DNA from: an uncultured Pelagibacteraceae bacterium
GTDB lineage: Bacteria > Pseudomonadota > Alphaproteobacteria > Pelagibacterales > Pelagibacteraceae
Length of the DNA: 64,000 nt
Reading direction: 5' to 3'
Assembly: GCA_902614125.1 (NCBI GenBank)
Contig: CACMJW010000001.1
Coordinates: 124,001-188,000 of the forward strand
Both the position numbers and the translations under genes were made by a program. Every line of letters begins with the position of its first letter. The first letter of the stretch is position 1. Below, piece by piece: positions 7,954 through 17,300 of this stretch. Under the pieces are notes generated by a model. The model saw only the letters and a list, made by a program, of their open reading frames with translations. It was not told the origin of the DNA and did not search any database.

Positions 7954-10242
7954 ATGAAGAAAGTTAAAATAGAACATTATTCTGATAAAGAAGCTCTTGA
8001 TTTTCATACCAATGAAAAATCAGGAAAAATTGAAATAAATTCATCGAAGCCGATGACTACTAAAAGAGATTTAGCTCTAGCTTATTCTCCAGGTGTTGCT
8101 GCTCCAGTTAAAGCTATCGCAGAAAATCCTGATCTTGCTTATGAATATACTACTAAAGGTAATTTGGTAGCCGTAATTAGCAATGGATCTGCAATTCTTG
8201 GTCTTGGTAATTTAGGAGCTGTTGCTTCTAAACCAGTTATGGAGGGAAAAGCAGTTTTATTTAAAAGATTTGCAGATATTGATTCAATAGATTTAGAAAT
8301 AGACTCAAACGATACTAACGAAATTATAAATTCAATTAAGAATTTTTCAAAAAGTTTTGGAGGTATTAACTTAGAAGATATCGCTGCTCCAGACTGTTTC
8401 GTAATAGAAGAAAAACTTAAAGAAATTTTAGATATTCCTGTTTTTCATGATGATCAACATGGTACTGCAATTATTACAACTGCGGCACTAATAAATGCAG
8501 TAGACATTGCAAAAAAGGATTTAAAAAAAATTAAAATTGTAATCAATGGAGCGGGTGCTGCAGCTATGGCTTGTGCTAATTTATTTAAAAGCTCAGGTGT
8601 TCCTCAAAAAAATATAACTATGTTAGACAGAAAAGGAGTGATTTACAGGGGAAGAGATAACTTAAATCAATGGAAATCAGCTCATGCAGTTGAAACGAAA
8701 AATAGGACATTGTCTGACGCAATTGATAGTGCAGATGTTTTTTTAGGATTGTCTGCAGCAGGCGCTCTTAAAAAAGAGATGGTTAGAAAAATGGCAAAAA
8801 ACCCGATAATTTTTGCTTGTGCTAACCCAGATCCAGAAATTACTCCAGAACAAGTTGAGGAAGTTAGAAAAGATGCAATAATTGCTACAGGTAGATCAGA
8901 TTATCCTAACCAAGTAAATAACTTAATTGGTTTCCCATATATATTTAGAGGAGCATTAGATGTAAGAGCGAAGACAATTAACGAGGAAATGAAAACTGCT
9001 GCAGCAGACGCAATTGCAAAACTTGCAAGAGAAATTGTGCCTGAAGAAGTGGCTGCTGCAATGGGAGGTGAAACACCTTCTTATGGAAAAGAATACATTA
9101 TTCCCTCTACATTTGATCCGCGTTTAATCAGTGTTATTCCAGTTGCAGTAGCAAGGGCCGCGATGTCAAGTGGAGTTGCGAGAAAGAATATTGAAAATTT
9201 TGATATATATTCCGAGCAACTTAAACAAAGATTGGATCCATCCGTAACTATTATGCAAGGAATTAACTCAAAAATTAAAAAAAATAAAAAAAGAGTTGTG
9301 TTTGCTGATGGGGAAGATGAAAATACACTTAAAGCTGCAATAGCTTTTAAAAATAGTAATCTAGGAACACCAATCATCGTTGCGAAAGAAAAAGTTGTTA
9401 AAGAGAGGTTAAAAGAAATTGGATATGGGGAAAATTTTGACATTGAAATTGTGAATTCAACTAGAAAAGACAAAAGAGAAAAATATGTAAACTTTTTGTT
9501 TAAAAAATTGCAAAGAGAAGAAGGCTTATTAGAGAGAGATTGTGATCGAATGGTAAGAAACGATAGAGTTATATGGGGCTCTTGTATGGTAGCATGTGGA
9601 GATGCAGACGCAATGGTAACTGGAAATACAAGAAGGTATGCCCAGTCTTTTCAAAAGATCAAAAAAGTTGTTGAACCAAGGCCAGGTGAAATAATGTTTG
9701 GGTTAAATATGGTTGTAAATAAAGGGAAAACTGTGTTTATTGGAGATACTAGCGTACATGAATATCCGACGTCTGAACAATTAGCTGAAATAGCGATTTC
9801 AGCTGCAAGGGTAGTAAGACTTTTTGGTTTCGATCCTAAAGTTGCTTTCCTTTCTCATTCAACTTTTGGACAACCATTAACTAGCAGAACAAAACACATA
9901 AGGGATGCTGTTGAAATTTTAAAAAATAAAGAAGTTGATTTTAAATTTGATGGAGACATGCAACCAGATGTGGCACTAAATAATGAGTATGCAGATCTTT
10001 ATCCTTTTTCAGAAATTGTTGGTAAAGCGAATATATTAATTATGCCAGGACAACATAGTGCAACTATTTCTCACAAAATGATGAAGTCTTTGGGTGGCGC
10101 TAAGGTGATTGGTCCTTTGTTAATTGGTTTGGGGCAACCAATTGAAATTGCTCCATTAAGATCCTCTACTTCTGATATATTAAATTTAGCTTCTGTTGCG
10201 GCGTATTCCGCGGGAGTAATTAATTATAAAAAACCAAATTAA
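7954..10242 (+). CDS. maeB: NADP-dependent malic enzyme with C-terminal PTA-like domain
   Basis: A MaeB-type fusion protein of 762 aa. Residues 1-430 are the malic enzyme, with ALAYSPGVAAPV (41-52), FHDDQHGTA (164-172) and the nucleotide site NGAGAAAMA (198-206). Residues from about 440 to the end resemble phosphate acetyltransferase and in this family act as a regulatory domain, not an active transferase. It oxidatively decarboxylates malate to pyruvate, yielding NADPH. In this window malate can also be routed through mtkAB-mcl, so the two loci compete for the same metabolite. The 3' end overlaps the convergent BON lipoprotein gene by 4 bp. Confidence 0.95.
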   Translation: MKKVKIEHYSDKEALDFHTNEKSGKIEINSSKPMTTKRDLALAYSPGVAAPVKAIAENPDLAYEYTTKGNLVAVISNGSAILGLGNLGAVASKPVMEGKAVLFKRFADIDSIDLEIDSNDTNEIINSIKNFSKSFGGINLEDIAAPDCFVIEEKLKEILDIPVFHDDQHGTAIITTAALINAVDIAKKDLKKIKIVINGAGAAAMACANLFKSSGVPQKNITMLDRKGVIYRGRDNLNQWKSAHAVETKNRTLSDAIDSADVFLGLSAAGALKKEMVRKMAKNPIIFACANPDPEITPEQVEEVRKDAIIATGRSDYPNQVNNLIGFPYIFRGALDVRAKTINEEMKTAAADAIAKLAREIVPEEVAAAMGGETPSYGKEYIIPSTFDPRLISVIPVAVARAAMSSGVARKNIENFDIYSEQLKQRLDPSVTIMQGINSKIKKNKKRVVFADGEDENTLKAAIAFKNSNLGTPIIVAKEKVVKERLKEIGYGENFDIEIVNSTRKDKREKYVNFLFKKLQREEGLLERDCDRMVRNDRVIWGSCMVACGDADAMVTGNTRRYAQSFQKIKKVVEPRPGEIMFGLNMVVNKGKTVFIGDTSVHEYPTSEQLAEIAISAARVVRLFGFDPKVAFLSHSTFGQPLTSRTKHIRDAVEILKNKEVDFKFDGDMQPDVALNNEYADLYPFSEIVGKANILIMPGQHSATISHKMMKSLGGAKVIGPLLIGLGQPIEIAPLRSSTSDILNLASVAAYSAGVINYKKPN

Positions 10243-10832
10243 TTTTTTACTATTCTAAGATCTTCCACAAGCAATATACTTGAAATTACATCTTCTACAT
10301 CAAGAATTTGTTTCGCTTCATTAATAACTTCTGTTCTTTCCTCTTCATTTTCAGCAATACCATAAATATAAATTTTTTTTTTATGAGTATCTATATTGTA
10401 ATTAGATGACTTTATTTTTTTACTAGCTATCATAGCTGTACGTAACTGCGAAGTAATTAGGATATCTTTCGCAGATTGTTGAAAGTTAAACTTCTCTTTT
10501 ATCTTGAGATCGTTTTTAACCGATCTTGTACCTTTTATTTCCCAAGCTAATTTTGTTATTTTTAATTTTTCTTCAATTGTTTCAACCTTGCCAGTTATGA
10601 ATATTCTTCCATCTATAACTTTTGGCTTAACAGACAAAAAGTACTTTCCATCCATATTTATAATTTTTGCACTCAAATTTTTTTGCATTATATTATCATC
10701 TATCTGGGTTCCTATAGTTCTTGGATCTGTTGCAATTGATACTCCGGTACCAAGAACACCCGTTGAGGAAGCGCCCACACATCCGTTTAAAATTATTAAT
10801 AGTATTAAAAAGTAAAGTTTATTTTTTATCAT
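10239..10832 (-). CDS. Outer-membrane BON-domain lipoprotein (DolP/OsmY-like)
   Basis: A 197-aa lipoprotein. A type II signal peptide ends in the lipobox LNGC with the lipidated cysteine at residue 18. Two BON domains follow, roughly 48-115 (KIINMDGKYFLSVKPKVIDGRIFITGKV region) and 120-190, which is the DolP arrangement. BON proteins bind phospholipid and support outer-membrane integrity. The gene overlaps the end of the upstream rsmI by 14 bp on the same strand, so translation is probably coupled. In relatives yraN commonly sits between these two; it is absent here. Confidence 0.88.
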   Translation of the reverse strand: MIKNKLYFLILLIILNGCVGASSTGVLGTGVSIATDPRTIGTQIDDNIMQKNLSAKIINMDGKYFLSVKPKVIDGRIFITGKVETIEEKLKITKLAWEIKGTRSVKNDLKIKEKFNFQQSAKDILITSQLRTAMIASKKIKSSNYNIDTHKKKIYIYGIAENEEERTEVINEAKQILDVEDVISSILLVEDLRIVKN

Positions 10833-11679
10833 TTTTAATTTCTAAGCAGTAATTATATATAACTTTTTTTTGAAAGTTTTTTTTGCTGCAAATTAATTTT
10901 ACTACATTTTTAATTGTTTTAGTTTTTAATAGTTTTTTAATCTTTTTTTTATCTGATTCTTCTAATTCAATTAACTTTTTTTGAATATTTTTACTCTCAG
11001 AAATTATTACTGTTACTTCTCCTTTTTTTGATATGCTCAAATTATCTAATTTATCGGAAGTAATTCTTAAATACTCCTCATGAAACTTGGTAATTTCTCT
11101 ACAAATTAATATATCTCTTTTTGGAAAATGAAGTTTTAAATCATTAATAATTTTGAAAAGTTTGTTTGGCGATATAAAAAATACAACTGTGCATCCAAAA
11201 CTTGATGCTTTTTCAAGATTTAAAGTAAGGTCTTTTCTTTTTTCAGGCAAAAAACCAAGAAATAAGTATCTATCTGAAAAACCACTTATAGAAATACCTG
11301 CACTAACAGATGATGCTCCAGGTATTGGAAAGATATCGATTGAATGCTCTGTACATTCTTTAATAAGTAATTGACCTGGGTCTGATATAGCTGGTGTACC
11401 TGCGTCAGATATTAAACAGATAATTTTGTCTTGTTTAAGCTTTTCTATTATTTCTTTAATTTTTTCTCTCTCATTGAATTTATGGTAAGAAATAAGAAGT
11501 TTTTTTATGTTAAAATGATTTAACAATTTTTTTGAAACTCTTGTGTCTTCACACAAAATTAGATCGCATTTTTTAAGTACTTCTAAAGCTCTTAAAGTAA
11601 TATCCCCAAGATTTCCAATAGGTGTTGCAACACAATATAGCCCAGGTTTAAGATTATCTAAGATTTTATCATGATACAT
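10819..11679 (-). CDS. rsmI: 16S rRNA 2'-O-ribose C1402 methyltransferase RsmI
   Basis: A tetrapyrrole-methylase-fold rRNA methyltransferase of 286 aa. Recognisable family segments are GLYCVATPIGNLGDIT near residue 13, LILCEDTRVSKKLL, CLISDAGTPAISDPG, and IFPIPGASSVSAGIS. It methylates the 2'-O of cytidine 1402 in the 16S decoding centre. The start is 28 bp from the divergent LppC-like gene, an rsmI/lppC head-to-head arrangement that is conserved in proteobacteria. The final 50 residues are lysine-rich. Confidence 0.96.
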   Translation of the reverse strand: MYHDKILDNLKPGLYCVATPIGNLGDITLRALEVLKKCDLILCEDTRVSKKLLNHFNIKKLLISYHKFNEREKIKEIIEKLKQDKIICLISDAGTPAISDPGQLLIKECTEHSIDIFPIPGASSVSAGISISGFSDRYLFLGFLPEKRKDLTLNLEKASSFGCTVVFFISPNKLFKIINDLKLHFPKRDILICREITKFHEEYLRITSDKLDNLSISKKGEVTVIISESKNIQKKLIELEESDKKKIKKLLKTKTIKNVVKLICSKKNFQKKVIYNYCLEIKNDKK

Positions 11680-11707
11680 AATTTAAAATTATATTATTAA
11701 TAATAAA

Positions 11708-12859
11708 ATGAAATCTTTAATTAAAAAAATATTAATATTAATCTTCATATACTCACTGCCTGCAAGCAAAATATTTGCGGAAGACAAAATTAGAATTGGT
11801 CTTGTTGTGCCATTAAGTGGTGAATATTCGACTATTGGAGACTCTATTATTAAATCAACAAGACTTGCGCTTAATAAAATTAATGATGAAAAATTTGAAA
11901 TTGTGCCAGGAGATTCAAAAGCCAATCCAATTGATACATTAAAAGCATCTAAAGCCCTATATGATCAAGGTATTAAAATTATTATAGGTCCAGTTTTTAA
12001 CGAAAGTACAAAGTATCTTGATGAATTAAATAATGTAACTTTCATATCATTAACAAATAAAATTTATGGAAACCCTCCAAATGTAATAAGTGCAGGCGTT
12101 AATGCAATTTCTCAACTTCAAACGATTGATAAATTTAGGAATTTAAATGAGATTCAAAGGACCATTTTTTTAATCCCTAGGAGTGACTACCAAAAGGAGG
12201 TTGAACAGGCTATCAAAAAAACAAAATTAAAATTAAAAGATAAATATTTTTATGATATGGACCCAACATTGCTTACTTCCCAAATCGAAAAAGTTACAAG
12301 ATACCCTGAAAGGAAACAGAATTTACTTAATGAAATTGAAAGGATAGAAAATTCATCATTAATAAATAAAGAAAAAAAATTAGAGGAATTAAATAAAAAA
12401 GATACTTTAGGTGGCATAAACTTTGACTCAGTTATTATTGCTGATTTTGGTGAAAGTTTAAAGAGTGTAGCCACATCTCTTTTATATACAGATGTTTCTT
12501 CAAAAAGAATTTCTTACATTACTTTAAATCAGTGGTTTGATAATTCACTTTTAAAAGAATACTCACTTCAACCAATTTATTTTCCATCAATTAATAAAGA
12601 AAATTTTGAATTGTTTAAGGTTGAGTATAATAACGCATACAATAAAAAAGCTAACCAACTTTCCTTTTTAAGTTATGACCTTGTCGGTTTAGTTTACTTT
12701 TTGATTTACAGTAACAATTTTGATCAAGATAAAAAAATATTTTATGAAAAAAATAAATTCAAAGGAAAAATAGGTATTTTTGAGATTGATAAGAACACAA
12801 TTACACACCAATTAAATTTTTACAGTATCAATGATGAAAAATTTATAAAAATTTTCTAA
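11708..12859 (+). CDS. Penicillin-binding-protein activator / LppC-like periplasmic protein
   Basis: A 383-aa secreted protein with a signal peptide (ILILIFIYSLPASKIFA-EDK), so no lipobox is seen. The mature part has the type-1 periplasmic-binding fold of the LppC/LpoA family: KIRIGLVVPLSGEYSTIG at the start and the DSKANPIDTLKASKALYDQG cleft region. E. coli LpoA activates PBP1A from the outer membrane, and the position divergent from rsmI matches the lppC locus. The lack of a lipid anchor means the exact localisation is uncertain; a plain amino-acid binding protein is the alternative. The 3' end overlaps rdgB by 17 bp. Confidence 0.8.
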   Translation: MKSLIKKILILIFIYSLPASKIFAEDKIRIGLVVPLSGEYSTIGDSIIKSTRLALNKINDEKFEIVPGDSKANPIDTLKASKALYDQGIKIIIGPVFNESTKYLDELNNVTFISLTNKIYGNPPNVISAGVNAISQLQTIDKFRNLNEIQRTIFLIPRSDYQKEVEQAIKKTKLKLKDKYFYDMDPTLLTSQIEKVTRYPERKQNLLNEIERIENSSLINKEKKLEELNKKDTLGGINFDSVIIADFGESLKSVATSLLYTDVSSKRISYITLNQWFDNSLLKEYSLQPIYFPSINKENFELFKVEYNNAYNKKANQLSFLSYDLVGLVYFLIYSNNFDQDKKIFYEKNKFKGKIGIFEIDKNTITHQLNFYSINDEKFIKIF

Positions 12860-13445
12860 TTTTTTTAAAAGCTTTGTATCTATGGTCAATTTTATATTTT
12901 TTTTTAGGATCCATCTCTCCAAAAGTTTTTCTTTTTCCTTTGGGTATAAATATAGGATCATAACCAAAGCCTTTTAAACCCCTCTGTTCATTAGATATAT
13001 ATCCCTCAATTTTGCCAACTGAAAAAATAGGTTTCTTTTTAAGACCAAAAATTGTCAATGCACAAATAAACCTCGCTGAGATTTTTTCTTCTCTCCAATT
13101 TTTTTTCTTTTTATCTAAAGCTTTAAAAACTTTTTTAATTGCTAAATTAAAATCTCCTTTTGGACCTCCCCATCTAGCTGAATAAATGCCTGGTTTTTTA
13201 TTTAATAAATCAATTTCAATACCAGAGTCATCAGCTATGCAAACCATATTAGTTTTTAGTGAAAAATTTTTTGCTTTAATTAGAGAATTTTCTTTAAACG
13301 ACTTTCCATTTTCGACGGGGCTCTTTAATTTAAATTGACTAGGGGTGAAAATTCTATACTTTTTAGGGATCAAATCCCTTATTTCTTTGATTTTACCTTT
13401 ATTATTAGAGCCTATAACAATTTTTTTGATTTTTTTTTTAAGCAT
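12843..13445 (-). CDS. rdgB: dITP/XTP pyrophosphatase RdgB (HAM1)
   Basis: A house-cleaning nucleotidase of 200 aa that hydrolyses dITP, ITP and XTP to monophosphates. Family motifs are IGSNNKGKIKEI near the N-terminus, CIADDSGIEID with the metal-binding aspartates, YSARWGGPKGD, and GFGYDPIF. The N-terminal basic tail MLKKKIKKI is typical of lysine-rich AT-biased proteomes. The start codon at 13445 lies 36 bp from the divergent grpE start, so its own upstream promoter elements must extend into grpE. Confidence 0.95.
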   Translation of the reverse strand: MLKKKIKKIVIGSNNKGKIKEIRDLIPKKYRIFTPSQFKLKSPVENGKSFKENSLIKAKNFSLKTNMVCIADDSGIEIDLLNKKPGIYSARWGGPKGDFNLAIKKVFKALDKKKKNWREEKISARFICALTIFGLKKKPIFSVGKIEGYISNEQRGLKGFGYDPIFIPKGKRKTFGEMDPKKKYKIDHRYKAFKKIRKFL

Positions 13446-13474
13446 CTAGAAAAATTAGGTTTACTTACCATATA
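13446..13474 (+). promoter_or_regulatory. Candidate heat-shock (sigma-32) promoter of grpE
   Basis: CTAGAAA (13446-13452), 15 nt, then CCATATA (13468-13474) resembles the RpoH consensus CTTGAAA / CCCCATNT. It fills the 36-bp gap between the rdgB and grpE start codons. The -10 element ends 7 nt before the grpE ATG, which predicts a leaderless or near-leaderless mRNA, and no Shine-Dalgarno is visible. It agrees in layout with the hslV promoter candidate. Confidence 0.5.
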
Positions 13475-13481
13475 CGTCTTA

Positions 13482-14123
13482 ATGGAAAAAGAAGAATCAT
13501 TAGAAAATAATTCTAAAAAAGATCAAGCAGAAATTGAAGACTCTAAATCAGAAAAGACTGAGGATATTAAAGATGTTGAGGAAAAAGCTGAGGAAAAATT
13601 AACTCCTGAAGAAGAGTTGATTAACATTAAAGATAAGCTTGCAAGAACTTTTGCTGAGATGGAAAACCAAAGAAGAAGGTATGAAAAAGAAAAAGAGGAC
13701 GCTTTCGAATACGGTGGTTTTTCTTTTGCAAGAGAAGCGTTAAATCTTTTAGATAATCTTGAAAGATCAAAGATTACATTAGAAAATGATGAGACTATTA
13801 AAAATACTGAAACTTTAAAAAAAGTTCTAGAACATTTTGAAATTATTAATAAAGATTTGTTATCAATATTTAAGAAAAATAATATAGAGCCAATTAAGTC
13901 TATAAATGAAAAGCTAGATCCAAATCTTCATCAAGCAATGATGGAAATTGAAGATGAGACTAAAGAACCAGGAACGATAGTTCAGGAAATTCAAAAAGGA
14001 TTTATGATGAAAGATAGACTTTTAAGACCAGCATTGGTTGGAGTAGCAAAAAGGAAGCCAAAAGAACAATCAGAAGAAGTACAAAAAACTCAAGAAAATC
14101 AAGCAGAAAAGGATAAAAATTAA
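13482..14123 (+). CDS. grpE: Nucleotide exchange factor GrpE
   Basis: The co-chaperone that drives ADP release from DnaK. I start it at the ATG at 13482 (213 aa), because the track's extra 49 residues are read antisense through rdgB and do not resemble GrpE. An acidic, disordered N-terminus is followed by a long coiled coil (KLARTFAEMENQRRRYEKEKED, about 55-80) and the C-terminal beta domain with LDPNLHQAMMEIED and GFMMKDRLLRPALVGVA. hrcA, often next to grpE, is not here. dnaK follows after 58 bp. Confidence 0.95.
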   Translation: MEKEESLENNSKKDQAEIEDSKSEKTEDIKDVEEKAEEKLTPEEELINIKDKLARTFAEMENQRRRYEKEKEDAFEYGGFSFAREALNLLDNLERSKITLENDETIKNTETLKKVLEHFEIINKDLLSIFKKNNIEPIKSINEKLDPNLHQAMMEIEDETKEPGTIVQEIQKGFMMKDRLLRPALVGVAKRKPKEQSEEVQKTQENQAEKDKN

Positions 14124-14135
14124 TCTTGATGGATG

Positions 14136-14163
14136 CTTGTAGTTGTAAAATTAACACTTATAT
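14136..14163 (+). promoter_or_regulatory. Candidate heat-shock promoter of dnaK
   Basis: CTTGTAG (14136-14142), 14 nt, then CTTATAT (14157-14163) is a weaker sigma-32-like match in the 58-bp gap between grpE and dnaK. Here an 18-nt leader follows with an AAAGGAA ribosome binding site (about 14170-14176) before the dnaK ATG, so dnaK would have its own led transcript. Confidence 0.4.
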
Positions 14164-14181
14164 GAAGCAAAGGAAAATAAT

Positions 14182-16107
14182 ATGAGCAAAGTTATTGGGA
14201 TTGATTTAGGAACAACTAATTCTTGTGTCGCTGTAATGGAAGGCGCGCAGGCAAAAGTTTTAGAAAATGCGGAAGGTGCGAGAACAACTCCATCTGTTGT
14301 TGCATTTACTGATGGAGATGAAAAATTAGTTGGGCAGCCAGCAAAAAGACAGGCGGTAACAAATCCTGAAAACACTATATTTGCTGTTAAAAGATTAATT
14401 GGTAGAAATTTTGATGATCCAACTGTTAAAAAAGATGTAGAGACAGCTCCATTTAAAATAGTTAATTCAGACAAAGGTGATGCTTGGATAGAAGCAAAAG
14501 GTACAAAATATTCACCATCTCAAATATCAGCTTTCACACTTCAAAAGATGAAGGAAACAGCAGAAAAATACTTAGGCCAAGAAGTAAAACAAGCAGTTAT
14601 AACTGTTCCAGCATATTTTAATGATGCACAAAGACAAGCAACAAAGGATGCAGGAAAAATAGCTGGCCTTGAAGTCTTAAGGATTATAAATGAGCCAACT
14701 GCAGCATCACTTGCATATGGTTTAGATAAAAAAACAAATAAAAAAATTGCAGTATATGATTTAGGTGGTGGAACATTTGATGTTTCAATTCTTGAATTAG
14801 GTGATGGTGTCTTCGAAGTAAAATCTACCAATGGAGACACATTCTTAGGTGGTGAAGACTTTGATAATACAATTGTTGATTACCTTCTTTCAGAATTTAA
14901 AAAAGAAAATGGTATAGATTTAAAATCAGATAAGCTTGCTCTTCAAAGACTTAAGGAAGCTGCAGAAAAGGCAAAGATTGAGTTATCATCTGCTGCACAA
15001 ACCGAAATAAATTTACCTTTTATAACTGCTGACAAAACAGGTCCAAAACACATAAATTTAAAAATGACTAGAGCAAAATTAGAGGCTCTTGTTGAAGATT
15101 TAATTTCAAGAACAATACCACCGTGTCAAACTGCATTAAAAGACGCTGGTCTTTCAGCAAGTGAGATAGATGAGATTGTTTTAGTTGGTGGTATGACAAG
15201 AATGCCTAAAGTAGTTGAGGAAGTTAAAAACTTTTTCGGCAAAGATCCAAATAAATCTGTAAACCCAGACGAGGTTGTTGCAATGGGTGCTGCTATTCAA
15301 GCAGGAGTATTACAGGGTGATGTTAAAGATGTATTATTGTTAGATGTAACTCCATTATCACTTGGCATTGAAACATTAGGTGGTGTATCAACAAAATTAA
15401 TAGAAAAGAATACGACTATTCCTACAAAGAAAAGCCAAGTTTTCTCGACTGCAGAGGATAATCAGCCAGCAGTTTCTATAAGAGTTTTGCAAGGTGAAAG
15501 AGAGATGGCAACAGACAATAAAGTTCTTGGAAATTTTGAGTTAGTTGGAATTGCACCAGCACCTAGAGGAGTTCCTCAGATTGAAGTAACATTCGATATT
15601 GATGCTAATGGTATAGTGAACGTTTCAGCTAAGGATAAAGGAACTGGTAAAGAGCAAAAAATTCAAATTCAAGCTTCTGGTGGTTTAAGTGATGAAGAAA
15701 TCAGTCAAATGGTAAAAGATGCAGAAAGCAATAAAGAGGCTGACAAGAAAAAAAGAGAGGCTGTTGATGCAAGAAACCAAGCTGATACTTTATTACATTC
15801 AACAGAAAAAAATTTAAAAGAGCACGGAAGTAAAGTTTCTGATGCTGATAAAAAAGCTATAGAAGATGCATCTGCAAATCTAAGAAATGCACTAAAAGGA
15901 ACTGATTTAGAAGAGATAAAAAAGAAAACTCAAGACCTAGTTCAAGCATCCATGAAGCTTGGTGAAGCAATTTATAAATCACAACAAGGTGCTAAACCAA
16001 ATGATGCTCCAAAAGATGACTCTAAAGGAGAAGATAAAAAAGACGACAATGTTGTTGATGCTGACTTTGAAGAAGTAAAAGACGAGAATAAAGAAAAAAG
16101 CGCCTAG
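14182..16107 (+). CDS. dnaK: Hsp70 chaperone DnaK
   Basis: The central ATP-driven folding chaperone, 641 aa. The nucleotide-binding domain opens with [16 protein letters not shown] and carries the phosphate loop [13 protein letters not shown] near residue 192. The linker [15 protein letters not shown] near residue 388 leads into the substrate-binding domain and helical lid. The C-terminus ends in an acidic [12 protein letters not shown] tail matching the bacterial EEVKD-type motif. It forms the grpE-dnaK-dnaJ heat-shock cluster on the plus strand, with dnaJ 28 bp downstream. The start is supported by an AAAGGAA Shine-Dalgarno. Confidence 0.99.
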   Translation: MSKVIGIDLGTTNSCVAVMEGAQAKVLENAEGARTTPSVVAFTDGDEKLVGQPAKRQAVTNPENTIFAVKRLIGRNFDDPTVKKDVETAPFKIVNSDKGDAWIEAKGTKYSPSQISAFTLQKMKETAEKYLGQEVKQAVITVPAYFNDAQRQATKDAGKIAGLEVLRIINEPTAASLAYGLDKKTNKKIAVYDLGGGTFDVSILELGDGVFEVKSTNGDTFLGGEDFDNTIVDYLLSEFKKENGIDLKSDKLALQRLKEAAEKAKIELSSAAQTEINLPFITADKTGPKHINLKMTRAKLEALVEDLISRTIPPCQTALKDAGLSASEIDEIVLVGGMTRMPKVVEEVKNFFGKDPNKSVNPDEVVAMGAAIQAGVLQGDVKDVLLLDVTPLSLGIETLGGVSTKLIEKNTTIPTKKSQVFSTAEDNQPAVSIRVLQGEREMATDNKVLGNFELVGIAPAPRGVPQIEVTFDIDANGIVNVSAKDKGTGKEQKIQIQASGGLSDEEISQMVKDAESNKEADKKKREAVDARNQADTLLHSTEKNLKEHGSKVSDADKKAIEDASANLRNALKGTDLEEIKKKTQDLVQASMKLGEAIYKSQQGAKPNDAPKDDSKGEDKKDDNVVDADFEEVKDENKEKSA

Positions 16108-16135
16108 ACTAACAACTATTTGTCTATAATTAGTT

Positions 16136-17263
16136 ATGGCAAAAAGAGATTATTATGATGTCTTGGGAGTTAACAAAGGTGCTTCAGCCGATCAAATTAA
16201 GTCAGCCTACAGAAAATTAGCGGTAAAATTTCATCCAGACAAAAATAAAGGCGATAAAGCAGCTGAAGAAAAATTTAAAGAGGCTTCAGAGGCTTACCAT
16301 GTCTTATCGAATTCAGAGAGAAAACAAAACTACGATAATTTTGGACATGCAGCTTTTGAAAATGGCGGCGGAGGAAGAGGTGGTTTTGGAAACTTTGACT
16401 TTTCTGGATCTTTTTCAGACATCTTTGAGGACTTTTTTGGTGAAGGTTTTGGGGGAGGTGGAAGAAGATCGAGAAGATCTAATAATAGAGGTTCAGACTT
16501 AAGATATGATTTATCCATAACTTTAGAAGAGGCCTTTTCAGGAAAAAAACAAGACATTAAGTTTTCAACAACAGAAAAATGTGGCACATGTATTGGCTCA
16601 GGATCTAAACCAGGTCATAATGCTGGTGCGTGTAATGTGTGCGGAGGTCATGGTCAAGTAAGATCTAGTCAGGGATTTTTTACTGTACAACAAACTTGCC
16701 CACAGTGCTCTGGCTCTGGTGAGATGATTACTCATCCGTGTGGAAGTTGTGGTGGACAAGGAAAAAAACAAGCATCAAAAAGACTGTCAGTTACAATTCC
16801 AAAAGGTGTAGATGATGGAACAAGAATTAGATTATCTGGCAAAGGTGAAGCAGGATCTAGGGGTGGAAGTAATGGAGACTTATATTTATTTATAAATGTT
16901 CATTCTCATGAATTATTTAAACGCTCAGACGAAAACTTATTTTTTGAGTGTCCAATTTCTATTGCTGATGCAGCATTAGGGACTTCTATCGAAATTCCAA
17001 CTATTGATGGAGGAAAAGCTAAAATTAAAATTCCAGCAGGAACACAGAGTGGTAAACAATTCAGGTTAAGAGCAAAAGGGATGCCTTATATGAGAGGTGG
17101 GGATTATGGTGATCTTTATGTTCAAGTAAATACTGAAGTACCTGTTTCATTAAATAAGGAGCAAAAGGAAATACTGGAAAAATTTAGAGAAATTGAAAAC
17201 GAAAAATCAAACCCAAGTATTAAAAAATTCTTTCAAAAGGCTAAAAGTTTCTGGCAAAACTAA
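16136..17263 (+). CDS. dnaJ: Hsp40 co-chaperone DnaJ
   Basis: A type I J-protein, 375 aa, that stimulates the ATPase of DnaK. The J domain has HPD at 33-35, then a Gly/Phe-rich region (about 73-108, GGGRGGFGNF). The zinc domain has four CxxCxGxG repeats (CGTCIGSG, CNVCGGHG, CPQCSGSG, CGSCGGQG), followed by the two beta C-terminal substrate domains. It follows dnaK closely and is probably cotranscribed. All functional motifs are intact. Confidence 0.99.
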   Translation: MAKRDYYDVLGVNKGASADQIKSAYRKLAVKFHPDKNKGDKAAEEKFKEASEAYHVLSNSERKQNYDNFGHAAFENGGGGRGGFGNFDFSGSFSDIFEDFFGEGFGGGGRRSRRSNNRGSDLRYDLSITLEEAFSGKKQDIKFSTTEKCGTCIGSGSKPGHNAGACNVCGGHGQVRSSQGFFTVQQTCPQCSGSGEMITHPCGSCGGQGKKQASKRLSVTIPKGVDDGTRIRLSGKGEAGSRGGSNGDLYLFINVHSHELFKRSDENLFFECPISIADAALGTSIEIPTIDGGKAKIKIPAGTQSGKQFRLRAKGMPYMRGGDYGDLYVQVNTEVPVSLNKEQKEILEKFREIENEKSNPSIKKFFQKAKSFWQN

Positions 17264-17300
17264 AGGTTAATGCTAATCTAAGTTATCTTTAAATTTTTAA

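Noticed and set aside
11689-11925. 78-aa minus-strand ORF over the LppC-like start
   Set aside because: It is antisense to the signal peptide and first strand of the LppC-like protein, and its hydrophobic look mirrors AT-rich codons.
14124-14181. CIRCE element upstream of dnaK or grpE
   Set aside because: No TTAGCACTC-N9-GAGTGCTAA-like inverted repeat is present in either gap.
16330-16587. 85-aa minus-strand ORF rich in proline opposite dnaJ
   Set aside because: It is the antisense shadow of the DnaJ Gly/Phe-rich region; the proline runs mirror GG codons and no start signal or family match is seen.
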